Shown here: positions 44,511 through 53,441 of the stretch, piece after piece
Layout of the letters: every line of letters starts with the position of its first letter
Position numbering within the stretch: the stretch's first letter is position 1
Origin: Gemmobacter lanyuensis
Lineage (GTDB): Bacteria; Pseudomonadota; Alphaproteobacteria; Rhodobacterales; Rhodobacteraceae
Reading direction: 5' to 3'
Assembly (NCBI RefSeq): GCF_014652355.1
Contig: NZ_BMYQ01000007.1
Coordinates: 124,001 to 188,000, forward strand
DNA length: 64,000 nt
The notes under the pieces: model-generated
What the model was told of the DNA's origin: nothing
Seen by the model: the letters and a program-made list of their open reading frames with translations, nothing else
Databases searched by the model: none
Program-made: the position numbers and the translations under genes

Positions 44511-46099
44511 CCCCGCCGCGCTTTCTGCCGGTGGGGCCACGCACGGTTCTGGTAGAGCTACCCGATCTTGCCGCGACACAGGCCGTCTTCCGCGCGCTGA
44601 CACAGCCGCCGCTGGACGGGATCGCCGAGATCATTCCGGCCGCCCGTACCCTCTTGATCCGGACCGAGGTCGGGGTGCCTGCCGATGGTGCCCTTGCAGC
44701 CCGGATTGTGGCGCGTCACCCCGCAACGCCCGGTGCGACGGGGCCAGGCGGCGCCGAGATCGAAATCCCCCTGCGCTACGACGGCCCCGACCTGCCCGAG
44801 GTTGCCCGCCATATGGGCCTGACCGAGGCCGAGGTGATCGCCGCGCATCAGGCAGCGACCTGGCAGGTGGCCTTTTGCGGCTTCGCGCCGGGCTTTGCCT
44901 ATATGACCTGCGATGATCTGCGCTTTGACCTGCCGCGCCGGTCGAGCCCGCGGACGCGCATTCCGGCGGGGTCGGTGGCGCTGGCGGGGCGGTTTGGCGG
45001 TATCTATCCGCAGGAAACGCCCGGCGGCTGGCAGATCATCGGCACGACCGAGGTGCCGATGTGGGATCTGACGCGCGACCCGCCCGCGCTGTTGCAGCCG
45101 GGGGCCACGGTGCGTTTTGTGGCCCGCAATGAAGCTCGCCGCCCGGTGACTCCGCCGCGCCCGGCCAACCCCACGCCGGGGATAAGGGTTGAGGAAGCGG
45201 CCTTCCCCCTTCTCTTTCAAGACCTTGGCCGGACGGGGCAGGGCGGGCAGGGGGTTTCAACCTCGGGCGCGCTTGACCGGGGCGCACTGCGCCGGGCCAA
45301 TCGCGCGGTGGGCAACCCCGCGGGCGCCGCGGCGCTGGAAATCACGCTGGGCCCGACGCGGTTCCGGGCGGAACGGCCCTTGACGGCCGTGCTGACCGGC
45401 GCGGTTGAGGGCGCGCATCTGACCACGTCGGACGGCCCCGTGCCGCTGCTGCCGGGTCAGCCCTTTGCAATGGATGCGGGCGACGGGCTGGTGCTGCCGC
45501 CGCCCCTGCGGGGGATGCGCGCCTATCTTGCGCTGCGCGGGGGCTTTGCGGTGACGCCGGTCCTCGGTTCAGCCGCAACCGATACGCTGGCCCATATCGG
45601 CCCGCCCACCCTGCGCGCGGGCGATGGGGTTGGCGCGGGCCTCAATCCGGCTGGCTCCGTGATAGCCTACCCCGAAGCTGCCCCCGCCCTGCCGATGGCG
45701 GGCGAGGAGGTGTTGCTGCCCGTGACCCTTGGCCCCCGCACGGACTGGTTCCCGCCCGAGGTGGTGGCGCAGTTTCTGGCACAGATTTGGCGCGTCACCC
45801 CGCAATCGTCGCGCGTGGGCATCCGCCTGGAAGGCGATCTGCCGCTCTTGCGCGCCGATGCGGCCGAGCTTTCGTCAGAGGGGACCGAGCGCGGCGCCCT
45901 TCAGGTGCCGCACTCCGGCCAGCCGGTGCTGTTTCTGGCCGATCACCCGCTGACCGGTGGCTATCCGGTCATTGCGACGCTGCACCCCGATGCGCTGGAC
46001 CTTGCGGGGCAGGTGCCGCCCGGCGCCCGGCTGCGCTTTGTGGCCGACCGCGCCTTTGCCCCGATCCTTCCCACCCCTCCGGACCCGAGCCTGCCATGA
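44507..46099 (+). CDS. PxpB-PxpC fusion (carboxyltransferase CT_C_D and CT_A_B domains)
   Basis: A 530-residue fusion. Residues 1 to about 205 are the KipI/PxpB domain (Pfam [37 protein letters not shown]). Residues about 222-525 are the KipA/PxpC domain ([36 protein letters not shown]). As subunits of 5-oxoprolinase they open the lactam with ATP. The same two domains form the carboxyltransferase part of urea carboxylase, and the next gene supplies a biotin carboxylase and biotin carrier. Overlaps of 4 bases join it to pxpA and to the biotin carboxylase gene. Confidence 0.9.
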   Translation: MTPPRFLPVGPRTVLVELPDLAATQAVFRALTQPPLDGIAEIIPAARTLLIRTEVGVPADGALAARIVARHPATPGATGPGGAEIEIPLRYDGPDLPEVARHMGLTEAEVIAAHQAATWQVAFCGFAPGFAYMTCDDLRFDLPRRSSPRTRIPAGSVALAGRFGGIYPQETPGGWQIIGTTEVPMWDLTRDPPALLQPGATVRFVARNEARRPVTPPRPANPTPGIRVEEAAFPLLFQDLGRTGQGGQGVSTSGALDRGALRRANRAVGNPAGAAALEITLGPTRFRAERPLTAVLTGAVEGAHLTTSDGPVPLLPGQPFAMDAGDGLVLPPPLRGMRAYLALRGGFAVTPVLGSAATDTLAHIGPPTLRAGDGVGAGLNPAGSVIAYPEAAPALPMAGEEVLLPVTLGPRTDWFPPEVVAQFLAQIWRVTPQSSRVGIRLEGDLPLLRADAAELSSEGTERGALQVPHSGQPVLFLADHPLTGGYPVIATLHPDALDLAGQVPPGARLRFVADRAFAPILPTPPDPSLP

Positions 46100-47871
46100 T
46101 GCTGTTTCAGCCCGATACCCCCCTGCGCCCGATCCGCCGCCTGCTGATCGCCAACCGGGGTGAAATTGCCGTGCGGATCATTCGCGCCTGCCGGGATGAG
46201 GGGATCAGCCCCATCACCGTCTATGCCGGGCCAGATCGCGATGCCCTGTTCGTGCGCATGGCGGATGAGGCCTATGCCCTTGGCGGCGACCGCCCTGCCG
46301 ACAGCTATCTCGATGCCGCGCGCATCCTGCGTGTGGCCCGCGATTGCGGCGCCGATGCCATCCACCCCGGCTATGGCTTTCTGTCCGAACGCGCAGATTT
46401 TGCGCGGGCGGTGCAGGCCGCCGGGCTGATCTGGATCGGCCCCGACCCTGCGGTGATCGAGGCGCTTGGCGACAAGATCGCGGCACGGGGGATCGCGGCC
46501 TCGGTCGGGGCGCCGCTGGTGGCCGGATCGCCCGGCCCGGTGGAAAGCGGGGCCGAGGCGCTGGCCTTCGCCCGCGCCCACGGCCTGCCCCTTGCCATCA
46601 AGGCCGCCCATGGCGGCGGTGGGCGGGGATTGCGCGTTGCCTGGGAGCTGGACGAGGTCGAGGAGATGTTTGAGAGCGCCCGGCATGAGGCCGAGCTGGC
46701 TTTTGGTCAAGGCGCTTGTTTCATTGAACAATTTCTCGATCGCCCCCGCCATGTCGAGGCGCAGGTGCTGGCGGACCGCCACGGCACGGTCAAGGTGCTG
46801 GGCACGCGCGATTGTTCGATGCAGCGCCGGAACCAGAAGCTGATTGAGGAGGCCCCCGCCCCCTTCCTGACCGATGATCAGCGCAAATGTATCCATGACG
46901 CCGCCCGCGACATCTGCGCCGCGGCCGGCTATAGCGGCGCGGGAACGGTGGAGTTTTTGCTTTCCGCCACGGGCGCGCTGTCGTTTCTTGAGGTGAATAC
47001 CCGCCTGCAGGTGGAACATTCTGTGACCGAGGAAACCACGGGGATCGACATTCTGCGCGCAATGATCCGCATCGCCCAAGGCGCGCGGCTTATGGATGAC
47101 AGCGTGCCGGACCCGCGCGGCCATGCCATCGAATTTCGCATCAATGCAGAAGATCCCGGCCGGGGCTTTCTGCCGACGCCCGGCCCGATCACGGTGTGGG
47201 AGGCGCCCTCTGGCCCCGGGGTGCGGGTGGACAGCGGCGTGGCGGCAGGGTCGGTGGTGCCGGGGCAGTTCGACTCGCTCATGGCCAAGCTGATCGTGAC
47301 GGGGGCCACGCGGGACGAGGCGCTGGCCCGCGCCGCGCGCGCCTTGCGCGAGTTCCGCATTGAGGGCGTGGCCTCGGTACTGGGCTTTCACCGTCTCGCG
47401 CTAAGCGCCCCGGATTTCCGTGCCGAGGATGGCGCCTTTCGGGTGCATACCCGCTGGATCGAGACGGATTTTGCCGAAACGCTGGCCGCAGCCCTGCCAC
47501 CGCAGGACCGCGTGACCCCGGCCGAGGCGCCCGATCTTTTGCGCCTGCCCATAGAGATTGACGGGCGGCGGCACGAACTGGGACTGCCCGCCACACTGCT
47601 GGCTGGCCTTGCCGGGGCGGTGCCTGCGGTTGTCGCGGCGCCATCTGCCGCAGTGATGGAGGGCGCGGTCACGGCGCCCGTGGCGGGGACGCTGGTCCGC
47701 TGGCTGGTCGCCCCCGATGCGCCCGTGGCCGAGGGCGAGGCGGTCGCGGTGCTGGAGGCCATGAAGATGGAAACGCGCGTGACCGCGCCGGGGGCGGGCC
47801 GGATCGAGCTGCTGGTCGAGGCGGGACAGACCCTTCCCTATGGCGCCGTGATCGCGCGGGTGCGGGACTGA
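46096..47871 (+). CDS. Biotin carboxylase fused to a biotin carrier domain
   Basis: A 591-residue protein. Residues 13 to about 460 are biotin carboxylase: RRLLIANRGEIAVRIIRA, HPGYGFLSERADFA, the ATP-grasp loop GGGGRGLRVAW, RDCSMQRRNQKLIEE and EVNTRLQVEHSVTE. After a linker, residues 520-591 are a biotinyl domain with VLEAMKMETRV; Lys557 is the biotin site. It resembles the alpha subunits of acyl-CoA carboxylases but is shorter, and no acyl-CoA carboxyltransferase gene is present. The start ATG 46096 overlaps the stop of the PxpB-PxpC fusion, which suggests that protein as carboxyltransferase partner. Confidence 0.9.
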   Translation: MMLFQPDTPLRPIRRLLIANRGEIAVRIIRACRDEGISPITVYAGPDRDALFVRMADEAYALGGDRPADSYLDAARILRVARDCGADAIHPGYGFLSERADFARAVQAAGLIWIGPDPAVIEALGDKIAARGIAASVGAPLVAGSPGPVESGAEALAFARAHGLPLAIKAAHGGGGRGLRVAWELDEVEEMFESARHEAELAFGQGACFIEQFLDRPRHVEAQVLADRHGTVKVLGTRDCSMQRRNQKLIEEAPAPFLTDDQRKCIHDAARDICAAAGYSGAGTVEFLLSATGALSFLEVNTRLQVEHSVTEETTGIDILRAMIRIAQGARLMDDSVPDPRGHAIEFRINAEDPGRGFLPTPGPITVWEAPSGPGVRVDSGVAAGSVVPGQFDSLMAKLIVTGATRDEALARAARALREFRIEGVASVLGFHRLALSAPDFRAEDGAFRVHTRWIETDFAETLAAALPPQDRVTPAEAPDLLRLPIEIDGRRHELGLPATLLAGLAGAVPAVVAAPSAAVMEGAVTAPVAGTLVRWLVAPDAPVAEGEAVAVLEAMKMETRVTAPGAGRIELLVEAGQTLPYGAVIARVRD

Positions 47872-47890
47872 CGCCCCCGCGCGCGCACCT

Positions 47891-48610
47891 TCAGACCGTG
47901 ATGAAATCGCGGACGAAATCGCTGGCCGGGCGGGCGCGGATGTCTTGCGGGCGGCCGATCTGTTCGATGCGACCCATCGACATGACGACGACGAGGTCGG
48001 CAAGCTCCATTGCCTCTTCCTGATCATGGGTCACGAAGACGGTGGTGAGGCCGGTGGTGTCGTGGATGTCGCGCAGCCCCTGCCGCAGCTCTTTGCGGAC
48101 CTTGGCGTCAAGCGCCCCGAAGGGTTCGTCAAGGAGGAGCATCCGCGGTTCGATCGCAAGCGCCCGTGCCAGCGCCACGCGCTGCCGCTGCCCGCCGGAG
48201 AGCTGACTGGGGAAGCGCGCGCCGATATGCGGCAGCTGGATGAGGTCGAGCAGCCGCGTCACCCGGCGCGCGATTTCCGCCTTTTCGGGGCGCGTGGCGC
48301 GGGGGCGGGCGGTCAGTCCATAGGCGATATTGTCGAAAACTGTCATATGCCGGAAGAGTGCATAGGACTGGAACACAAAGCCCGCGCGGCGGTCCTGCAC
48401 GCTCAGATGCGTGGCATCTTGCCCGTCAAAGAGGACACGCCCCGAGGACGGGAATTCGAGCCCGCCGAGGATGCGCAGAAGCGTGGTCTTGCCCGAGCCG
48501 GAGGGTCCGAGCAGCGCCACCAGCGCCCCCGAGGGGATGGCGAGTGAGACCGGGTGCAACGCGGCGGTGGCGCCGAATTGTTTGGAGATTTCGTCGATGT
48601 CGATATGCAT
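47891..48610 (-). CDS. cysA: Sulfate/thiosulfate ABC transporter ATPase CysA, short form
   Basis: A 239-residue ATPase. Walker A is [11 protein letters not shown], the signature [15 protein letters not shown] and Walker [35 protein letters not shown] at the start and [11 protein letters not shown] at the end fit CysA. Typical CysA has about 350 residues with a C-terminal TOBE-type regulatory domain, which is missing here. The gene is last in the operon and stops cleanly 20 bases from the convergent biotin carboxylase gene. Between it and cysW lies a hairpin repeat. Confidence 0.92.
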   Translation of the reverse strand: MHIDIDEISKQFGATAALHPVSLAIPSGALVALLGPSGSGKTTLLRILGGLEFPSSGRVLFDGQDATHLSVQDRRAGFVFQSYALFRHMTVFDNIAYGLTARPRATRPEKAEIARRVTRLLDLIQLPHIGARFPSQLSGGQRQRVALARALAIEPRMLLLDEPFGALDAKVRKELRQGLRDIHDTTGLTTVFVTHDQEEAMELADLVVVMSMGRIEQIGRPQDIRARPASDFVRDFITV

Positions 48611-48630
48611 GGCGGGTTCCTTCCGCAACC

Positions 48631-48682
48631 GGCGCCGGGGGCTCTGCCCCCGGACCCCCGGGATATTTCGGGACAGAAAAGG
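48631..48682 (+). repeat. Dispersed hairpin repeat, copy 3 (cysW-cysA gap)
   Basis: Hairpin CCGGGGGC-TCT-GCCCCCGG (48635-48653), then ACCCCCGGGATATTT and a divergent tail GGGACAGAAAAGGA. The middle hairpin of copies 1 and 2 is missing. Unlike those, it is read on the strand opposite to the flanking cys genes. It fills the 73-base gap between cysW and cysA. Confidence 0.65.
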
Positions 48683-48683
48683 A

Positions 48684-49544
48684 TCAGTGACGGTGTGATG
48701 CGGCCAGCGCGTCGGCGTGGCGGCGTTCAAGCGCGGTCTTGAGGAGGAGGGTGAGGAGGGCGAGGGCCGTAAGCAGGGCGGCCATGGAGAAGGCGGCGAC
48801 CGAGAGATATTCGTTGTAGAGCATCTCGATCGTGATGGGCATGGTGGCAGTCTGGCCGCGGATCTTGCCCGAGACGACGGCCACGGCGCCGAATTCGCCC
48901 ATGGCGCGGGCGTTGCAGAGGAGGACACCGTAGAGCAGCGCCCAGCGGATATTGGGCAGCGTGACCGTCCAGAACACGCGCCAGCCGCCTGCGCCGAGGG
49001 TGAGCGCGGCCTCTTCCTCGGCCCGGCCCTGTTCGATCATCACCGGGATGAGTTCCCGGGCGACGAAGGGGAAGGTCACGAACATGGTGGCCAGCACGAT
49101 CCCCGGCAGGGCGAAGACGATGGGAAAGCCATGCGCCACGAGCCAGCCGCCGACGAGCGAATTGGCGCCGAACATCAGGACGATGCAGAGGCCCGCGACC
49201 ACGGGGCTGACCGAGAAGGGCAGGTCGATCAGGGTGATGAGGAAGGCCTTGCCGCGAAAGTCGAACTTGGTGATGAACCAGGCGGCGGCGATGCCGAAGG
49301 CGGCGTTCATCGGCACGGCGATGGCGGTGATGATCAGTGTGAGCTGGATGGCCGAGCGGGCATCGTGGTTGCCGAGGCTGGCGAGAGCGGCTGCCCAGCC
49401 ATCGGCCAGCGCCTCGGTGAACACCGCGGCGAGGGGGGCGAAGACGAGCAGGGCAAGGCCCAGAACCGCCACTCCGATCAGGAGGCGGCGGGTGAGCGGG
49501 GTTTCCTCGGTCGCGGGGCGAAAGGGGAGGGAGGTGTCAGACAT
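48684..49544 (-). CDS. cysW: Sulfate/thiosulfate ABC transporter permease CysW
   Basis: A 286-residue permease with six hydrophobic segments. [19 protein letters not shown] and the ATPase-contact loop [21 protein letters not shown] are typical, as is [24 protein letters not shown]. It forms the channel with CysT. The ATG at 49544 lies inside the end of cysT (8-base overlap). Confidence 0.94.
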   Translation of the reverse strand: MSDTSLPFRPATEETPLTRRLLIGVAVLGLALLVFAPLAAVFTEALADGWAAALASLGNHDARSAIQLTLIITAIAVPMNAAFGIAAAWFITKFDFRGKAFLITLIDLPFSVSPVVAGLCIVLMFGANSLVGGWLVAHGFPIVFALPGIVLATMFVTFPFVARELIPVMIEQGRAEEEAALTLGAGGWRVFWTVTLPNIRWALLYGVLLCNARAMGEFGAVAVVSGKIRGQTATMPITIEMLYNEYLSVAAFSMAALLTALALLTLLLKTALERRHADALAASHRH

Positions 49545-50385
49545 GGCCAATTCTCCGGCGGCTCCAGATCTGGATGAGGTTGATCACCAGCAGCATGGCG
49601 AAGGAGATGAGCAGCATGGCGATGCCGATGGCGGCGGCGGCGTCATAGTTGAACTCTTCCAGCTGGATCACGATCAGCAGCGGGGCGATTTCGGTCGAAA
49701 GCGGGATATTGCCTGCGATGAAGATGACCGAACCATATTCCCCCACCGCCCGGGCGAGGGCGAGGGCGAAGCCCGTCAGCGCGGCGGGGGCGAGCATCGG
49801 CCATATCACCCGGCGCAGGGTGTGGAGGCGGCTGGCGCCGAGGGTGGCCGAGGCCTCTTCGACCTCGCGGTCGATTTCCTCGACCACCGGCTGCACGGTG
49901 CGGGTGACGAAGGGCAGGCCCACGAAGATCAGCGCGATGAGGATGCCCCATTCGGTATAGGCGATCTTCACCCCCAACTCTTTCGCCAGTGCGCCGAAAG
50001 CGCCGTTCGGAGCATAAAGGGCGGTCAGCGCGATGCCCGCCACTGCCGTGGGCAGGGCGAAGGGCAGGTCCACCGCCGCGTCGAGGAGGCGCCGCCCCGG
50101 AAAGCGGTAGCGGGTCAGCACCCAGGCCAGGATCACCCCGAAGACAAGGTTGAAGCAGGCCGCCAGAAAGGACAGGCGGAAGGACAGGAAGAGGGCCGCC
50201 CAGACCCTTTCGCGGTTGACCACATCCCACATATTGCCAAGGCCGAAGCTGGCGCCCTTCGCAAGAAGGGCGCCGATCGGCAGGAGGACGACAAGGGACA
50301 GCATCGTGATCGTGATCCCCATGGTCAGGCCAAGGCCGGGCATGGGAGAGCGGTGGATCAGCGGGGGTCTGGGGGTCCTCAGCAT
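49537..50385 (-). CDS. cysT: Sulfate/thiosulfate ABC transporter permease CysT (CysU)
   Basis: A 282-residue permease with six hydrophobic segments. DLPFALPTAVAGIALTALY, the contact loop EEASATLGASRLHTLRRVIWP and ALARAVGEYGSVIFIAGN are CysT signatures. The start (50385, MLRTPRPPLIHRSPMPGLG) is 7 bases after the cysP stop. An upstream open stretch overlaps cysP and is not used. Confidence 0.93.
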   Translation of the reverse strand: MLRTPRPPLIHRSPMPGLGLTMGITITMLSLVVLLPIGALLAKGASFGLGNMWDVVNRERVWAALFLSFRLSFLAACFNLVFGVILAWVLTRYRFPGRRLLDAAVDLPFALPTAVAGIALTALYAPNGAFGALAKELGVKIAYTEWGILIALIFVGLPFVTRTVQPVVEEIDREVEEASATLGASRLHTLRRVIWPMLAPAALTGFALALARAVGEYGSVIFIAGNIPLSTEIAPLLIVIQLEEFNYDAAAAIGIAMLLISFAMLLVINLIQIWSRRRIGHV

Positions 50386-50392
50386 GAGTGCC

Positions 50393-51499
50393 TCACTTTG
50401 CCACGTAGATCTGGTCGAAGATGCCGCCATCGCCGAAATGTTCCGGCTGCACCTTGGCCCAGCCCCCGAAGCTCGCGATATCCACGAGGTCGAGTTTCGG
50501 GAAGCGGGCGACATCTTCGGGATTGGCCTTCGAGCTGTCCCAAGCGCGGTAGAAGTGTTTGAAGGCGAGCGCCTGACCTTCGGGCGCATAGAGGAAGTCA
50601 AGATAGGCCTCGGCCAGCTTGCGCTGATCCTCGGAGGTGATGTTGCCTTCAACGAGCGCCACGGGCGGTTCGGCCAGGACCGAGACGCTGGGGACGACGA
50701 TGTCGAATTCGTCCTCGCCCAGTTCCTTCAAGGCAAGATAGGCCTCATTTTCCCAGGCGAGCAGCACATCGCCGATGCCGCGCTGTGCGAAGGTGGTGGT
50801 CGATCCGCGCGCGCCGCTGTCAAGCACGGGAACGTGTTTGTAAAGTTCGCCCACGAAGGCCTTGGGGTCTTTCCCGTTCTTTTCAGCCCAGGCCCAGGCG
50901 GCAAGATAGTTCCAGCGCGCCCCGCCCGAGGTCTTGGGGTTTGGGGTCACGACTTCGACGCCGTCTTTGACGAGATCGCCCCAATCCTTGATGCCCTTGG
51001 GGTTCCCCTCGCGCACAAGAAACACGATGGTCGAGGTATAGGGCGAGGAATTGTGCGGCCGTTTGGCCTGCCAGTCGGCAGGCAGCTTGCCTGCGGCGGC
51101 GATCTTGTCGATGTCCGAAGCCAGCGCCAGCGTCACGACCTGCGCCCCCAGCCCGTCAATCACGGCCCGGGCTTGGGCGCCCGAACCGCCGTGGCTTGTC
51201 TCGATGCCGGGGGCAGGATTGCCCTGCGCCTGCCATTGGGCCGCAAAGGCTTCGTTCACCTCACGGTAAAGCTCGCGCGTTGGATCGTAGCTGACATTGA
51301 GCAACGATTCCGCGCGGGCTGCCGGTGCAACACCCAAAAGCGTGGCAAGGGCAAGCGCGGACAACGCGCCCTTGAGGGCAATCGGCCAGCCCGTCAGGCG
51401 ACGCCCGCCATCGACGGTGGTGACGCGGTCATCCTTTTGATGCGCGGCGGTTTTGCCCTGCGCGGTGATGTTCCCGGTGATGGTGACGGTGGTGGTCAT
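50393..51499 (-). CDS. cysP: Sulfate/thiosulfate-binding protein CysP with an extended N-terminus
   Basis: A 368-residue periplasmic binding protein. The mature part opens [20 protein letters not shown] and has [31 protein letters not shown] and [11 protein letters not shown], all typical. The signal peptide is unusual: about 37 polar residues ([15 protein letters not shown], then GGRRLTG) come before the hydrophobic core [19 protein letters not shown], with cleavage expected after ARA at about 63. AGGAGA before the ATG at 51499 supports the long start, and no in-frame start codon lies between. It is followed by cysT. Confidence 0.92.
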   Translation of the reverse strand: MTTTVTITGNITAQGKTAAHQKDDRVTTVDGGRRLTGWPIALKGALSALALATLLGVAPAARAESLLNVSYDPTRELYREVNEAFAAQWQAQGNPAPGIETSHGGSGAQARAVIDGLGAQVVTLALASDIDKIAAAGKLPADWQAKRPHNSSPYTSTIVFLVREGNPKGIKDWGDLVKDGVEVVTPNPKTSGGARWNYLAAWAWAEKNGKDPKAFVGELYKHVPVLDSGARGSTTTFAQRGIGDVLLAWENEAYLALKELGEDEFDIVVPSVSVLAEPPVALVEGNITSEDQRKLAEAYLDFLYAPEGQALAFKHFYRAWDSSKANPEDVARFPKLDLVDIASFGGWAKVQPEHFGDGGIFDQIYVAK

Positions 51500-51594
51500 G
51501 GGGGTCTCCTGCTGATGGCGGGGTTTTTGGGCCCCCTGGTCCCGGGGCGGGCGGGGGGCGAATGTGGGGACAAGGCCCAGAAGGGTGTGGGCGG

Positions 51595-51858
51595 TCATTG
51601 GCGGTCTCCGGCCAAAGGGGTGATGCGAATGTCCCAGAGCTGTGGATCGCGGCCCTGCAGCAATTCGGCGGCCGCCTCTTGCGGGCGCCGGGTGAACAGG
51701 ACCAGCGGCTTGCCGTTGATGCGGTGGGCGTCGCCCGTGCGACGGTCGATCAGTGTGACCGCACAGGTGCGCCCCTCACCGGCGTCCATGTCCGACTCGC
51801 GGCCAAAGCCCATCCAGCGGGCGACGGTGGACGTGAAGGATGGTGCAGCAATCATCAT
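51595..51858 (-). CDS. Small protein of unknown function heading the cys operon
   Basis: An 87-residue soluble protein with no recognised domain: [19 protein letters not shown] at the start, then [19 protein letters not shown] and [26 protein letters not shown] seven bases before the ATG at 51858 is the best ribosome site in the region, which supports that it is translated. It lies 95 bases upstream of cysP on the same strand. A link with sulfur supply is likely from position only. A single cysteine is present. Confidence 0.65.
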   Translation of the reverse strand: MMIAAPSFTSTVARWMGFGRESDMDAGEGRTCAVTLIDRRTGDAHRINGKPLVLFTRRPQEAAAELLQGRDPQLWDIRITPLAGDRQ

Positions 51859-52197
51859 GCGATCTCCTTTTCCCGGTAGGGGCCAGCAGCGCTTGCCCTT
51901 CATAAATAACGACACATTAGGTCGAGTTTATCAAAGGAAAATTCACGCTAAATGTGATCGTGATTATAGGATTTTTTTCTCCGCCCTGCGGGATGCGACT
52001 CGGAGCCCATCTTCTAAGCACCTGAAAAAATTATGATATGCCGTAACCCGCGGCGCGGCATTCGGGGAACGTTACTGTCGTGCAGCAGCAGAAGGCAGGG
52101 GATTCCCTCTAAAGACGATAATACCGATAGACATTTAGTAATTTCACGTCATGCTAGGACCTGTCGCCAAGAGGGCGTGCAACTGACAGAGGCACCC
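51859..52197. promoter_or_regulatory. AT-rich divergent region between cys operon and Lrp gene
   Basis: A 339-base gap with markedly lower GC than its surroundings, especially at 51900-51980 and 52095-52150. It must hold the promoters of both the sulfate operon and the lrp-type gene. I see a T run (TTTTTTT near 51972-51978) and AT-rich stretches that could be promoter elements or Lrp sites, but no clear symmetric operator and no convincing small gene. Confidence 0.5.
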
Positions 52198-52671
52198 ATG
52201 GAAGAACTGGACCTGATCGACCGCAAGATCGTGGCTGCGCTGATGCAAGATGCCACGCTTCCCATCGCGCAGATTGCCGACCGCGTCGGGCTGTCGCAAA
52301 CCCCGTGCTGGAAACGCATCCAGAAGCTTGAAAGCGCGGGCGTTCTCATGCGCCGGGTTGCCCTGGCCGATCCGGTACGGCTTGGCCTTGGTCTTACGGT
52401 TTTTGTCGGCATCGAAGCGCCCGATCACTCCGCCGAGTGGCGCGAGGCGTTTGGTCAGGCGGTGCAATCCATTCCGCAGATCATGGAGGTCTATCGCATG
52501 GCGGGCGAGATGGATTACCTCCTGCGGGTGGCCGCCCGCGACATGACCGACTTTGATACGCTCTATCGGCAATTGACGGATGCAGTGCCGATCAAGAACG
52601 TCACGTCGCATTTCGCGATGGAGCGGATCAAGTTCACCACGGCCTATCCGCTGGACACGCGCAATCGGTAA
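52198..52671 (+). CDS. Lrp/AsnC-family transcriptional regulator
   Basis: A 157-residue Lrp/AsnC regulator. The helix-turn-helix is at about 6-55 (LIDRKIVAALMQDATLP, then IADRVGLSQTPCWKRI), followed by the RAM ligand domain (GLTVFVGIEAPDHSAEW, VYRMAGEMDYLLRV). GAGG precedes the ATG at 52198. It is divergent from the cys operon and upstream of a small hydrolase; either could be its target. The effector is most often an amino acid. Confidence 0.9.
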   Translation: MEELDLIDRKIVAALMQDATLPIAQIADRVGLSQTPCWKRIQKLESAGVLMRRVALADPVRLGLGLTVFVGIEAPDHSAEWREAFGQAVQSIPQIMEVYRMAGEMDYLLRVAARDMTDFDTLYRQLTDAVPIKNVTSHFAMERIKFTTAYPLDTRNR

Positions 52672-52791
52672 ACGTCTGCTGTCTCGGTCATGGGTCGGAG
52701 AAGGATCTTTCCCGTCTGTGGGCCTCTTTGGAACCAAAATCACGACCACAATGATAGATTAATGCCAGTGAACGCCGCGAAAGGAATCGAC

Positions 52792-53361
52792 ATGATCACG
52801 ACCCTGATTGTTCCCGGCCTTGATGGCTCGCCCGCTCCGCATTGGCAGCACTGGTGGGCCGCAACCGATGCGACCGCGGCCATGGTAGAGCTGAGCGATC
52901 CGGACCGCCCCCTGCCGGCCGTCTGGGACATCGAATTGGCGGGCATGATCCTGCGCCATCCGGATTGCGTTCTGGTGGGGCATTCGCTTGGTGCCGTGCT
53001 GATTGCGCGGCTGCTTGCGCGCTGGCCGCATTTGCGGGTGCGCGCGGCCCTGCTGGTTGCGCCGGCCGATCCTGCGAAGGGAAGCCGCATCGCCAGCTTC
53101 GCGCCGCTGCCCAATGCCCAGCTTGGTGTTGCAAACACCGTGGTTGCCAGCCGCAATGACCCTTGGATGAGCTTCAGCCAGGCCCGCGATCTTGCGCGCT
53201 GCTGGGGGGCAGAGGTGGTGGACCTGGGATTTGCCGGGCATATCAATGTCGCGTCGGGCTTTGGTCCCTGGCCTATGGGCAAAGAGCTGCGCGATGACCT
53301 GTTGCTTCAAACGCAGCCCGTGTCGGGAGCGGGCAGGGCGCCGTTGCAGCTGGGCTGGTGA
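52792..53361 (+). CDS. RBBP9/YdeN-family small serine hydrolase
   Basis: A 189-residue alpha/beta hydrolase. TTLIVPGLDGSPAPHWQHWW opens it, the nucleophile elbow is CVLVGHSLGAVLIARL, the acid lies in VVASRNDPWMSF and the histidine in FAGHINVASGFGPWP, so the triad is complete. AAAGGA seven bases before the ATG at 52792 supports the start. Family members are esterases of unknown natural substrate. It follows the Lrp gene by 120 bases and may be transcribed with it. Confidence 0.87.
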   Translation: MITTLIVPGLDGSPAPHWQHWWAATDATAAMVELSDPDRPLPAVWDIELAGMILRHPDCVLVGHSLGAVLIARLLARWPHLRVRAALLVAPADPAKGSRIASFAPLPNAQLGVANTVVASRNDPWMSFSQARDLARCWGAEVVDLGFAGHINVASGFGPWPMGKELRDDLLLQTQPVSGAGRAPLQLGW

Positions 53362-53383
53362 TTGCGCGACCAGCCGAGTCATA

Positions 53384-53416
53384 TTGACATTAGTGTCAAA
53401 ATGACGGATGTGTCAA
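53384..53416. promoter_or_regulatory. Candidate TetR operator before the efflux operon
   Basis: TTGACA-TTAG-TGTCAA (53384-53399) is an inverted repeat with six-base arms, and a third TGTCAA half-site follows at 53411-53416. It lies about 45 bases upstream of the first efflux gene. The TetR gene at the end of that operon is the likely binding protein; the site can also overlap the promoter, since TTGACA is a good -35 element. Confidence 0.55.
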
Positions 53417-53441
53417 ACATCCTGTCCGGTTGGGGTTTGCC

